Assembly: GCF_013030265.1 (NCBI RefSeq)
Contig: NZ_WPZQ01000007.1
Span: forward strand, 248,001-312,000
Length of the DNA stretch: 64,000 nt
Reading direction: 5' to 3'
Source of the DNA: Ruegeria arenilitoris
Lineage (GTDB): Bacteria > Pseudomonadota > Alphaproteobacteria > Rhodobacterales > Rhodobacteraceae
A program made the translations under genes and the position numbers. Shown in pieces: positions 55,725 through 63,801 of this stretch. The notes under the pieces were generated by a model. It did not search any database and had not been told where the DNA came from. It was given only the letters and a program-made list of their open reading frames with translations. Position 1 is the stretch's first letter, and the number at the start of each line of letters is the position of its first letter.

Positions 55725-55929
55725 ATGGCGGAACTCTGAGCGCAAGTCGACGCAATCGACGCTGAACTCGTAAACATGCTGGTCCTACGAAGCCGGTAGT
55801 TCGACCGGGCCGTGGAACCTAAAAAGATCGAAGGCCTCCCGGCGAGGACGACCGACCCGGTTGCAGAAGTGCTGTCCAGAACTGATCGAATGGTCCATCG
55901 AGCGCGAAAACAAGAAGCTCGGTGCATAG
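55725..55929 (+). pseudogene. chorismate mutase (AroQ type) relic
   Basis: ATG at 55725 opens MAEL, then a TGA, then AQVDAIDAELVNMLVLRSR, the N-terminal helix of AroQ chorismate mutase with its RxxIDxID-like pattern. A TAG follows, then FDRAVEPKKIEGLPARTTDP VAEVL. The end continues in another frame as ELIEWSIERENKKLGA and a stop, matching the family's closing helix (the stretch between them is deleted). Two stops and a frameshift mark a dead gene. It would have interconverted chorismate and prephenate, or acted as isochorismate pyruvate lyase. Confidence 0.8.
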
Positions 55930-55997
55930 AGCGAATTGCTTCCGTGTGGCTTAGCAGGTAAGCGGTCGTTGGTACGCCTACTGCTAATTCACATTTT

Positions 55998-56118
55998 GTC
56001 CGCTCACCCGCCATTAGCGATCCGGTTTTGAATGTACGGCGTGTACGGTTCGCGATTTACTGCATGAGCGAACGGCGAAAGTGGGTTCAAGGGCAGCTTC
56101 GGGTACTTTCTGGCCATT
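55998..56118 (+). repeat. intergenic repeat family A, copy 11
   Basis: GTCCGCTCACCCGCCATTAG, GGTTTTGAATGTACGGCGTG, CGGTTCGCGATTTACTGCAT, and AAGTGGGTTCAAGGGCAGC. The right half is diverged. Confidence 0.7.
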
Positions 56119-56149
56119 TTATGTGCATTGAATTAAGGACTGCCCTTGT

Positions 56150-56435
56150 TGTTTGCTCGCTTAGAAAATCATGGTTTCTAGAGTCTCAAAAAATGTAAAC
56201 CTCCAAGTAGCCGATTTTATTGTAACCGCGGTCTCACCACCAAAGTGATCCGACAACCATTTGTCGGAGTGCGTAAATAATGCGACTAAATTATTGAGAC
56301 TCGCCTCCCATTGAATTCTACACCTTATGATTTTTTGCGTTTTTTGAATGTTTCGAAGGCTCGAGCTCTTCAATTCAACGTTAAACAGAAAGTCAATGAG
56401 TTTCTTCGCAAACCGGCCATTCGCTGTAGGCGCAA
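56150..56435 (+). repeat. dispersed repeat family B, copy 3
   Basis: Matches copy 2 along its left part: TTCTAGAGTCTCAAAAA, AAAGTGATCCGACAACCAT, GTAAATAATGCGAC and ATTATTGAGACTCGC. The inverted repeat GAGTCTCAA (56181-56189) / TTGAGACTC (56294-56302) is kept with 104 bases between. At the right it jumps to ATTCGCTGTAGGCGC, skipping the middle found in copies 1 and 2. Confidence 0.65.
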
Positions 56436-57145
56436 TACTTACTACGGACCAATCTGACGCAAACTTTGACATTACCGTCGTTTGTTTTGTCTGCGCGATC
56501 TTAATGTGGATTGAATAGGTGGGTTTCCTGAACGCTCGGCCAATCTTATGATGACAGGTCGGCAACAAAGGCCATCGAGCAGGGTTCAACCCGCCGCAAT
56601 CAAATCTCAGATTTGTACACCGCTTACTCACTTGGCACTCCCTTCAGCAAATGGGTGCCTAAACTCGAAAATTGCATCTCGGATCCGGCAACCAAGTCCT
56701 TGGGTAAGAACAAGTTCAACAACATCGCTGCGCACTAAGCAGTTGGCTTCAAGAAAATCGCTTGAACGTGCAGCATTCGCAGAGGTGTCGGTTTACGTCT
56801 TATGATGAGACATAGTCCGGGTGTAACTTGGGGCGAGCTCACGGGAATTCGTGACCGCCAATGGAGCCAGATCAAGGGATGCTTATATCCAAATTTCACA
56901 CACACAAAACCGTGAAGTCCACTAAGTCTTTGTTAAGTAATGATTTAGACTGAAGGGACGTTGGAGTCCACGCAAAGCAAAGAACAGACTTCTGGCTTCT
57001 GTCCCACAAAATAATTGATCTTAAAAGCCATTTCCGCTCCGATGTTGGTTCATAAGCAGAGGTTTCCAGCATCTAAAGTGATTGCCCGTTTGATGGTAAC
57101 GCAGGTGTCAGGAGGCCCAACCAGACCAATGGGAGAAATACTGAG
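56436..57145. other. intergenic region before the tauABC operon
   Basis: A plus-strand frame from about 56560 to 56739 (RNQISDLYTAYSLGTPFSKW) looks protein-like but has no start and no family match; it may be a gene remnant. The last 130 bases should contain the tau promoter; I found no clear boxes. Confidence 0.35.
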
Positions 57146-58132
57146 ATGAGTATCAAAACCAAACTTATGTCCGCCGTAGCCGGAGTGGCAATGCTTAGCG
57201 GTGGCCAGGCAATGGCGGCAGATGAAATTACCGTGGCTTATTTTTTGGAGTGGCCGATGCCGTTCCAATACGCCAAAGAGACCGGTGCCTACGACGAGGC
57301 TATGGGCGTTAAAGTTAACTGGGTCAGCTTTGATACCGGTACTGCAATGTCGGCGGCAATGGCGGCAGGCGATGTGCAACTCAGCGTGAGCCAGGGCGTA
57401 CCACCCTTTGTCGTAGCGACCTCGGCTGGCCAGGACCTGCAGATCGTTGACGTGGCCGTGTCTTACTCGGAAAACGACAATTGCGTTGTACGTTCGGACT
57501 TGGAGATCGACAAGGACAGCGCTGGGGAACTGGCTGGCAAGAAGGTTGCTGTTCCCCTAGGCACCGCTGCGCATTATGGCTTCTTGTCGCAAATGGCACA
57601 TTTCGGTGTGGATCTGGACAGCTTGGAAATCGTCGATATGGCTCCGGCTGAAGGTGAAGCGGCTTTGAGCCAGGGATCGATTGATATGGCCTGTGGTTGG
57701 GGTGGTGCGCTGCGCCGCATGATGGACAGTGGTAACGTATTGCTGACTGGCGACGAAAAGGAAGAGCTGGGTATTCTTGTCTTTGATGTTACCTCAGCAC
57801 CCACGTCCTATGTGGCCGAGAATTCCGACCTGGTTGCAAAGTTCTTGGCAGTAACTGCCGAAGCAAATGCCAAATGGGCCGATGAGGCCAACCACGCGGA
57901 AATGCTGCCTGTCATCGCGAAAGACGCAGGTATGTCTGAAGCGGATGCGATGGCGACCATCTCAACCTTTAAGTTCCCGACTGTCGAAGAACAGTTGTCG
58001 GACAAATGGCTGGGTGGCGGCGCACAGACCTTCATGAAGGGTGTAGCGGACGTCTTTGTTGGCGCCGGGTCAATCGACGCGGCCAAGGCTTCCTACACCG
58101 ACAACGTGAACACAGGCCCTCTGTCAGAATAA
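57146..58132 (+). CDS. tauA: taurine-type ABC transporter substrate-binding protein
   Basis: A 328-residue periplasmic binding protein with a signal peptide (MSAVAGVAMLSGGQAMA|AD). The taurine-binding family is recognised from EITVAYFLEWPMPFQYAKET, MAAGDVQLSVSQGVPPFVVA, KKVAVPLGTAAHYGFLSQM and SLEIVDMAPAEGEAALSQGS. It captures taurine or a related sulfonate. It is followed by a stem-loop and then tauB and tauC in one operon. Confidence 0.92.
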   Translation: MSIKTKLMSAVAGVAMLSGGQAMAADEITVAYFLEWPMPFQYAKETGAYDEAMGVKVNWVSFDTGTAMSAAMAAGDVQLSVSQGVPPFVVATSAGQDLQIVDVAVSYSENDNCVVRSDLEIDKDSAGELAGKKVAVPLGTAAHYGFLSQMAHFGVDLDSLEIVDMAPAEGEAALSQGSIDMACGWGGALRRMMDSGNVLLTGDEKEELGILVFDVTSAPTSYVAENSDLVAKFLAVTAEANAKWADEANHAEMLPVIAKDAGMSEADAMATISTFKFPTVEEQLSDKWLGGGAQTFMKGVADVFVGAGSIDAAKASYTDNVNTGPLSE

Positions 58133-58148
58133 TCCTGGCTTGAATCTG

Positions 58149-58173
58149 GGTGGACGTGACAAAAGCGTCCACC
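58149..58173 (+). other. intercistronic stem-loop between tauA and tauB
   Basis: A perfect 8-base stem GGTGGACG (58149-58156) / CGTCCACC (58166-58173) with a 9-base loop. Such hairpins after binding-protein genes partly end transcription or stabilise the upstream message, giving more binding protein than ATPase. Confidence 0.7.
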
Positions 58174-58219
58174 TATTTGCGCGTTTTTCACCGGGTGAAA
58201 ACGTGCCCCACTGAAGGCA

Positions 58220-59038
58220 ATGGGGGACCAGGTGTCGGGACTTCTCATAGACAATATTTCGATGCGTTTCAGCCTGCCCAATGGCGGGCACGTGCAGGCG
58301 CTCAAGAACGTGACGTTAGACATCAAGTCGGGCGAATTGATGAGCGTTCTGGGCCCGTCGGGCTGCGGCAAGACGACCTTGCTGAACATTGTTGCGGGCT
58401 TTCTGGCCCCGACCGATGGACAGATACTGCTCAACGACAAACCTGCAACCGGCCCAGGCCCCGAACGCGGTATGGTGTTCCAACAGGGCGCACTATTTGA
58501 ATGGATGAACGTCCGCCAAAACGTAAGTTTCGGTCCGGATATGAAAGGAGTCAGCCGCGCCGAGAGCAAAGAGAAAGTAGATCACCTTTTGGATATCGTT
58601 GGCCTCGCGGATTTTAAAGAGAAGGCCGTTTATGAACTGTCGGGTGGCATGCAGCAACGCGTAGCCTTGGCGCGCTGCCTGGCCAATGAGCCCGACGTGA
58701 TCTTGATGGATGAACCTTTGGGCGCGCTGGATGCGCTGACCCGTGAAAAGATGCAATCACTGGTGTTGGACCTTTGGAAGGATACCGGCAAGACGATTAT
58801 CCTGATCACCCACTCGGTTGAGGAGGCGTTGCTTTTGGGCGAGCGCTTGCTGGTGATGGCTCCGCGTCCTGGTCGGGTGCACAAGGAATATCGCCTGCCA
58901 TTTGCCGACCTTGGCGCTGGCAATGACCTACGCGAAGTGAAGAAACACAAGGATTATTCTGTCACGCGCGAGGAAATTCTGGAAATGATCTGGAACATGG
59001 AAGAAGAAATCATGGGCCGGGCGGAGGAAAGCGCATGA
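58220..59038 (+). CDS. tauB: taurine-type ABC transporter ATP-binding protein
   Basis: A 272-residue ATPase of the NitT/TauT family: Walker A GPSGCGKTT, Q-loop FQQGALFEWMNVRQNV, signature LSGGMQQRVALARCLA, Walker B VILMDEPLGALDALTR, switch LITHSVEEALLLG. A GTG four codons in (58232), with GGGGGA upstream, is an alternative start. The stop overlaps the tauC start (ATGA, 59035-59038). Confidence 0.93.
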   Translation: MGDQVSGLLIDNISMRFSLPNGGHVQALKNVTLDIKSGELMSVLGPSGCGKTTLLNIVAGFLAPTDGQILLNDKPATGPGPERGMVFQQGALFEWMNVRQNVSFGPDMKGVSRAESKEKVDHLLDIVGLADFKEKAVYELSGGMQQRVALARCLANEPDVILMDEPLGALDALTREKMQSLVLDLWKDTGKTIILITHSVEEALLLGERLLVMAPRPGRVHKEYRLPFADLGAGNDLREVKKHKDYSVTREEILEMIWNMEEEIMGRAEESA

Positions 59039-60345
59039 TTGGCCTGCTAGTCTTATTCCTTTACGTGCTGGCGTTCTTCGGATCGCTGTTCATTGTCAAG
59101 CGCCTGCTGCCGAAGCAATTCGAGCCGCAAGGTTTCAACTCTGTCAAGACGGTGACCTTTGGCGATGAAAGCGCCATCAAAGCCAATCGGATTGCCTCAG
59201 TCATCTCGGTCATCACCATATTTTGGCTGTGGGTCGCCTTCACCAACTCAACCATCCCGCTGCCAAAGCTGCCTGGGCCGTTTTCCGGCGATACCACGTT
59301 TACCTATACTGCACAGTTAGAGGACGGCAGTACTGACGATGCCACTGTGACAGTACGTGTCTATCGTGAGGATATCCAACAGACAGTTGATGAAAACGGC
59401 GAACCGGGTCGTGAGCCCGCCGCCGTCGAAGTCGAACTGGGTGACGGTTTTGCCAAGAATGACACCCTCACTGTGGCCCGGTATGGTTTTAAGGTGATCA
59501 ACGTCTGGCAGAATGACGACGTATCCAAAAGTGATGGGTCCAAGATCATTGCTATCAACGGCACACCCATTGAGCCGGGCGGCAAAATTTCAACGCCAGA
59601 AGGTGAGATTAGCCTGACCGATAAGGGCACACCTACTTTTGCTCCGGCTACAGGCCTACGTATGGCGCGACTCTATTTGCCTTCCCCTGAGGTTGTGTTC
59701 CAGCGATTCATCGAGCTGAACAAAGAGGGCTATCAAGGCTACACTTTGCTGCAGCATACGCGCTACTCGCTGCAGAGGGTTCTGTTGGGCTTTCTGATCG
59801 GTGCCTTAGTGGGCATTCCGATTGGTTATGCCATGGGTCTAACGGGCTGGGCCCGCGGGTGGTTTGATCCGATTGTTGAATTCATGCGTCCCATTCCACC
59901 CTTGGCGTTGATCCCGTTGATCATCATCTGGTTCGGAATCGGAGAGCTCGGCAAGGTTGTCCTTCTGTTTCTGGCAGCCTTGTGGATCATGATAATTGCG
60001 GCGCGATCTGGTGTGTCAGGCGTAGCTATCACCAAGGTACACGCAGCCTATTCACTGGGCGCTTCCAAATGGCAGATCCTGAGCCGGGTGATTGTACCCA
60101 ACTCGCTCCCTGACATCTTTACCGGAGCACGGGTGGCGATGGGGGTCTGTTGGGGGACGGTTGTCGCGGCTGAACTAGTTGCGGCTAACGTTGGCCTCGG
60201 AAAGATGATCGTGACCGCCTCGAAGTTCCAGCTGACCGATATCATCATCGTAGGGATTATCGTGATCGGAATCATCGGCTTCGCCATTGAAGTCGGAATG
60301 CGCAAGTTGGAAAGTTGGCTGATCCCCTGGAAAGGCCGCGTATAA
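59035..60345 (+). CDS. tauC: taurine-type ABC transporter permease with large periplasmic insert
   Basis: A 436-residue permease, about 160 longer than E. coli TauC. Residues 1-20 and about 56-75 are two extra spans; between residues 80 and 205 is a beta-rich soluble domain (TYTAQLEDGSTDDATVTVRV, then VEVELGDGFAKNDTLTVARY), and the standard six-span permease core follows, starting around RMARLYLPSPEVVFQRFIEL, with the coupling helix EAA-like region HAAYSLGASKWQILSRVIVP. The insert is likely periplasmic, close to the binding protein. Terminated at 60372-60394. Confidence 0.9.
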   Translation: MIGLLVLFLYVLAFFGSLFIVKRLLPKQFEPQGFNSVKTVTFGDESAIKANRIASVISVITIFWLWVAFTNSTIPLPKLPGPFSGDTTFTYTAQLEDGSTDDATVTVRVYREDIQQTVDENGEPGREPAAVEVELGDGFAKNDTLTVARYGFKVINVWQNDDVSKSDGSKIIAINGTPIEPGGKISTPEGEISLTDKGTPTFAPATGLRMARLYLPSPEVVFQRFIELNKEGYQGYTLLQHTRYSLQRVLLGFLIGALVGIPIGYAMGLTGWARGWFDPIVEFMRPIPPLALIPLIIIWFGIGELGKVVLLFLAALWIMIIAARSGVSGVAITKVHAAYSLGASKWQILSRVIVPNSLPDIFTGARVAMGVCWGTVVAAELVAANVGLGKMIVTASKFQLTDIIIVGIIVIGIIGFAIEVGMRKLESWLIPWKGRV

Positions 60346-60371
60346 CCTACAGGCTTCAAGGGTTACTAATG

Positions 60372-60394
60372 AGCCTCTGCCATCGGCAGAGGCT
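60372..60394 (+). terminator. terminator of the tauABC operon
   Basis: AGCCTCTGCC / GGCAGAGGCT, a perfect 10-base stem with a 3-base loop, 26 bases after the tauC stop, followed by TCCATTTGTT. Confidence 0.85.
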
Positions 60395-61023
60395 TCCATT
60401 TGTTGGCTGTCTTCCGTGTCTGTATCCCAGATACAGTGAACAAAGTCTGCTCTCACGAAGTGTCGGCGATCATATCACGCCCGCAGCGAAAGCCGGCCTT
60501 CTGACCTGTTTTCGAAACCACTTTGCCGGGAACCGTAGCAATAGCCAGTCAAGTTCATTGTTTTGCTCCGGATCGAGCTTGGATCTTAGTTCTTGCATCG
60601 CAGGCGCCCTGCCCCAACGCTTCTCGTGCACGTCTTTGATCGAAAACAGGTTGGTTCGCCGTCATAGAGTGGTCGCGATCAGACCATGAGTTTTTCGGCG
60701 TTTGGCGATCGAAGAAGCGCGATAAGGTCGTTTCATCGAGGTAATGCTAAAAGAGTACGTTTGGTTCGTAGATGAGGAACCCACTCAACCAGAGATCGCT
60801 TGACATAATGTCCCTCAGCAGTGTTCGCGGATTGTCACGGCGGCGCCGAACGTCCGCGGGTTGCGGAAATCTGGAAACATACCGTCCGATGCCTACTGAT
60901 GAGATCATCGTAATGTGCAACAAAGCCGCCGCTTGGAAGTTTAGAGTCGAGCACCACTATTGAGCCAAAACGGACTTTGTTAATCTTCACCAAAAGAGTG
61001 TTTAGGGAAAAACCGCTGCTCGC
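60395..61023. other. intergenic region between tauC and the LysR gene
   Basis: No annotated family seen. On the minus strand a 42-codon frame (60470-60598, MQELRSKLDPEQNNELDWLL then RFPAKWFRKQVRRPAFAAGV) has protein-like composition and extends further without a stop to about 60664, so it may be the end of a decayed gene. Confidence 0.35.
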
Positions 61024-61917
61024 TCACCAGTTCTCAAGCCAATTTTTCCAATACTTATCAGAGCGCTCTATGAAGGCGCGGACATGGGGAAGCTGGAAAT
61101 CCCTTTCGACATAAACCAATCGCAGGTGATCTTCTCGAACCACATCGTCTGGGAAAAGCGCGACTAGATCGGAGTTCTTGCTAAGCGCACTTTCGGGCAA
61201 CATCCCTATTCCGAGCCCGGCATAAACCGCCTGAACCATTAACCTGAAACCAGCGGTCAGCATGCGAGGACGAACCTTGAGAGTTTTACCCGATGCCAGT
61301 GGCCATTGGACTTCTGGAAACCCTTCAGAATTTCGGAGAACAATGCAATCAAAGTTCTGTATCGCTTCTGGGCTATCCGGCATGCCGTGCTCCGCCAGAA
61401 AGCTGCCGGTGGCCATCGCAAGAGTTCGATTGCTGAAGATGCTTTTTGTGATCAGCGAGGGATCGTTAATTTTCCCAAATACCAGAGCGACGTCGATACC
61501 AGCTGCGCGCAGGTCGGTACGGCGATTGGTAACGACTATGTCCAACTCGACTTTGGGAAACTCAGTAGCAAACTCTGTAAATAGTGATGCGGCGGCAAAT
61601 TCGCTTTCCGGCACAGAAATTCTCAGAGGTCCACGTGGTTCATCGTCATGTAGCTTCAGGGCCTTCCAAGTCGCATCGACATCAGCGGCAATACGTTCCG
61701 CTCGGATATAGAGTTCTTTACCGGCTGGCGTAAGGAAGAGATCACGCGTTGTACGTTGAAGCAGGCGTAGTCCCAGCGATGCTTCCAACTCGTTTAGGCG
61801 ACGGCTCAACGTAGGGCGGGTTAAATACAGTTGATCAGCCGCCTTTGAAATACTGCCTGCTTCGACCACTGCCTTAAACTCTAAAAGGCGATCCGCGCTT
61901 GGAAATCTATTCATCAC
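61024..61917 (-). CDS. LysR family transcriptional regulator, probably of the RND operon
   Basis: A 297-residue LysR protein: RLLEFKAVVEAGSISKAADQ and TRPTLSRRLNELEASLGLRL, then the effector domain (GPLRISVPESEFAAASLFTE). It is divergent from a membrane protein gene that heads an RND efflux operon, with a 123-base gap. A typical control of efflux by a local LysR protein is likely, though the operator could not be fixed. Confidence 0.9.
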   Translation of the reverse strand: MMNRFPSADRLLEFKAVVEAGSISKAADQLYLTRPTLSRRLNELEASLGLRLLQRTTRDLFLTPAGKELYIRAERIAADVDATWKALKLHDDEPRGPLRISVPESEFAAASLFTEFATEFPKVELDIVVTNRRTDLRAAGIDVALVFGKINDPSLITKSIFSNRTLAMATGSFLAEHGMPDSPEAIQNFDCIVLRNSEGFPEVQWPLASGKTLKVRPRMLTAGFRLMVQAVYAGLGIGMLPESALSKNSDLVALFPDDVVREDHLRLVYVERDFQLPHVRAFIERSDKYWKNWLENW

Positions 61918-62040
61918 CTGTCCAATTATTTTTCATCAGCTATCCATTTTATAGATATTACGCTGAATTTTGAACATCGCTAATAAGTCTGCCTGAAATG
62001 AACCGAGGCGACTCGGGCCCGCTCACAGTCGGAGAATGAA

Positions 62041-62493
62041 ATGGACCCTTATCTTACCGCCCGTTTCCTGCACATTTTGTTTGCCACTATCTGGTTTGGC
62101 TTGACGATTGGTGGCGGGCAAAAGGCTCTTTGGTTTGCCCGTGAAGACCCCAGCAAAGAGGCACCAGCAAGCGACTATCTTAAAAGAGCTGCCGTCATAG
62201 GGACCTTTACCGGACTAGCAACAATTGCATTAGGCCAATGGCTGATGATGCAACTAGGGGGCTGGGCGGAAATGCCAACACTCATTCATGTAGGTGCCAG
62301 CCTTGCCATCGTGATCTTCGTGATTGGTATCTGGCCCATTGGTAATGGCTGGAGAAAGCTGGCCAAGGAAAGAGAGCTTGGAAAAGATCCGGGGATACTT
62401 GAAGCTATCGCCCGACGTATTGGCCTTTGGTATCACGTCGTTCAGCTGCTTTGGATCGCAATCCTGGCAACGATGGTATTCCGGCATTTTTGA
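62041..62493 (+). CDS. four-span membrane protein, CopD/DUF2269-like
   Basis: A 150-residue protein with four spans (LTARFLHILFATIWFGLTIG, AAVIGTFTGLATIALGQWLM, LIHVGASLAIVIFVIGIWPI, LWYHVVQLLWIAILATMVF). RFLHILFATIWFG resembles heme-His-containing CopD-type membrane proteins. It is the first gene of the RND operon. The role is unknown. Confidence 0.72.
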   Translation: MDPYLTARFLHILFATIWFGLTIGGGQKALWFAREDPSKEAPASDYLKRAAVIGTFTGLATIALGQWLMMQLGGWAEMPTLIHVGASLAIVIFVIGIWPIGNGWRKLAKERELGKDPGILEAIARRIGLWYHVVQLLWIAILATMVFRHF

Positions 62494-62517
62494 GACCACC
62501 TACCACGAGGCAACCCT

Positions 62518-62667
62518 ATGCCCTTCATCCTGTTGGCGCTGCTGCAAGTGAAGGGTGGAGCTTTCTGGCTGGTCTCCATCGTCAAAGGCCTGGTTTGGGG
62601 CTCGAAGGTGGAACGAGCGCTTAGGTCCCGCGCCCCAATCGCAAAAACAAAATCCGGCTCTTACTAA
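62518..62667 (+). CDS. 49-residue membrane peptide
   Basis: ATG at 62518 after CGAGGCAACCCT opens a 49-codon frame: MPFILLALLQVKGGAFWLVS, then IVKGLVWGSKVERALRSRAP. One hydrophobic segment and a basic tail suggest a small membrane protein. It lies 24 bases after the CopD-like gene and 13 bases before the fusion protein, so it appears to be an operon member. No family recognised. Confidence 0.55.
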   Translation: MPFILLALLQVKGGAFWLVSIVKGLVWGSKVERALRSRAPIAKTKSGSY

Positions 62668-62680
62668 CCAGGTGAAACTG

Positions 62681-63787
62681 ATGTTCGTCTTACGCACCGC
62701 TGTTCTTTTTATCCTGCTTGCGGCTATTGTCGGTAGCCTGGGTTTCGTTAAGTACACGCAAATTTCAGATGCGATCGCAGCCGGAGAAGCCTATCCGGAG
62801 CATTCGGAATCTGTCGAAGCTATCACAACCGAATTGTCATCATTTTCCCGTAAGATTCGCCTGCCGGGCGAGGTTGTGTTGCGAGATCACGTCGTCCTTC
62901 ACAGTCAGCACGCCGGTCAGATCGCACGGCTTGGTTTTCAGCCGGGAGACGTCGTTGAGTCGGGGCAGCTTCTTGTACAACTCGACATCGGCATGGAAAA
63001 CGCGCAGTTGATTGGTGCGCGGGCCGAGGTGGCTCTTGCGCGGCTTGGACTGGAACGGGCCGAGAAACTCTTAGAAAGCGGCAGTGCCAATCAAGCTCGG
63101 CTTGACCAGGCGCGGGCCACCTATGACATCGCCCGTTCGAATGTTGAGGTGATCGAGCAGACGATTGAGCAGAAAACCATCCGCGCGCCATTCTCTGGGC
63201 AAACCCGACCCGGTCAGCTGACAGTCGGGCAATACTTGACCAGCGGTAGCGAGGTCGCACGGATCACGGATCAGCACGAGATAATCTGGATAGATTTTCG
63301 GCTTCCACAGTTTCTGGGAGACCCGCCTGTAGGCGCAGCAATCGGGGTGATAGCAAGATCCAACGAGAATTGGACTGGGCCGATAATCTCTCGCGACGCG
63401 GGAGTTTCATCAGATACTCGCACGCGTCTTTACCGAGTCGAACTGCGCGGATTAGAGGCCGCGTTATCTCATGGCAGTTTTGTTGAAGTTGAAGTGGCGT
63501 TAGACGCCCCGATCCCAGTGGTCGAACTTCCCTCATCCGCGCTGCAATCGGATGCCTATGGACAGTTTGTGAATCTGCTGGTCCCGGGAGAACAAGAAGG
63601 CACGTTCCGAGCGAACCGCCGGGATGTGACAGGGGTTCAATACTACGGAGAACGGGTGCTGATCAGCGGCGGTTTGGAAGCCGGATTATTGGTGGCCACA
63701 GATGGGGCGTTCAAGCTTTACCCGGGCGTGCTGACCAATGTGGTGGAGGATCTGCCGCAGGACCCGCAATCCGATAGCGGCTGGTAA
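62681..63787 (+). CDS. RND efflux membrane fusion protein
   Basis: A 368-residue periplasmic adaptor. An N-terminal anchor (MFVLRTAVLFILLAAIVGSL) is followed by the lipoyl region (HSQHAGQIARLGFQPGDVVE and GQLLVQLD), an alpha-hairpin (ELAALARLGLERAEKLLESG-like, ANQARLDQARATYDIARSNV), the second lipoyl half KTIRAPFSGQTRPGQLTVGQ, and the barrel and membrane-proximal domains. A GTG at 62672 is an alternative start. The next gene, 14 bases after its stop, is the RND pump. Confidence 0.9.
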   Translation: MFVLRTAVLFILLAAIVGSLGFVKYTQISDAIAAGEAYPEHSESVEAITTELSSFSRKIRLPGEVVLRDHVVLHSQHAGQIARLGFQPGDVVESGQLLVQLDIGMENAQLIGARAEVALARLGLERAEKLLESGSANQARLDQARATYDIARSNVEVIEQTIEQKTIRAPFSGQTRPGQLTVGQYLTSGSEVARITDQHEIIWIDFRLPQFLGDPPVGAAIGVIARSNENWTGPIISRDAGVSSDTRTRLYRVELRGLEAALSHGSFVEVEVALDAPIPVVELPSSALQSDAYGQFVNLLVPGEQEGTFRANRRDVTGVQYYGERVLISGGLEAGLLVATDGAFKLYPGVLTNVVEDLPQDPQSDSGW

Positions 63788-63801
63788 AGGGAGGCAGGGC
63801 T

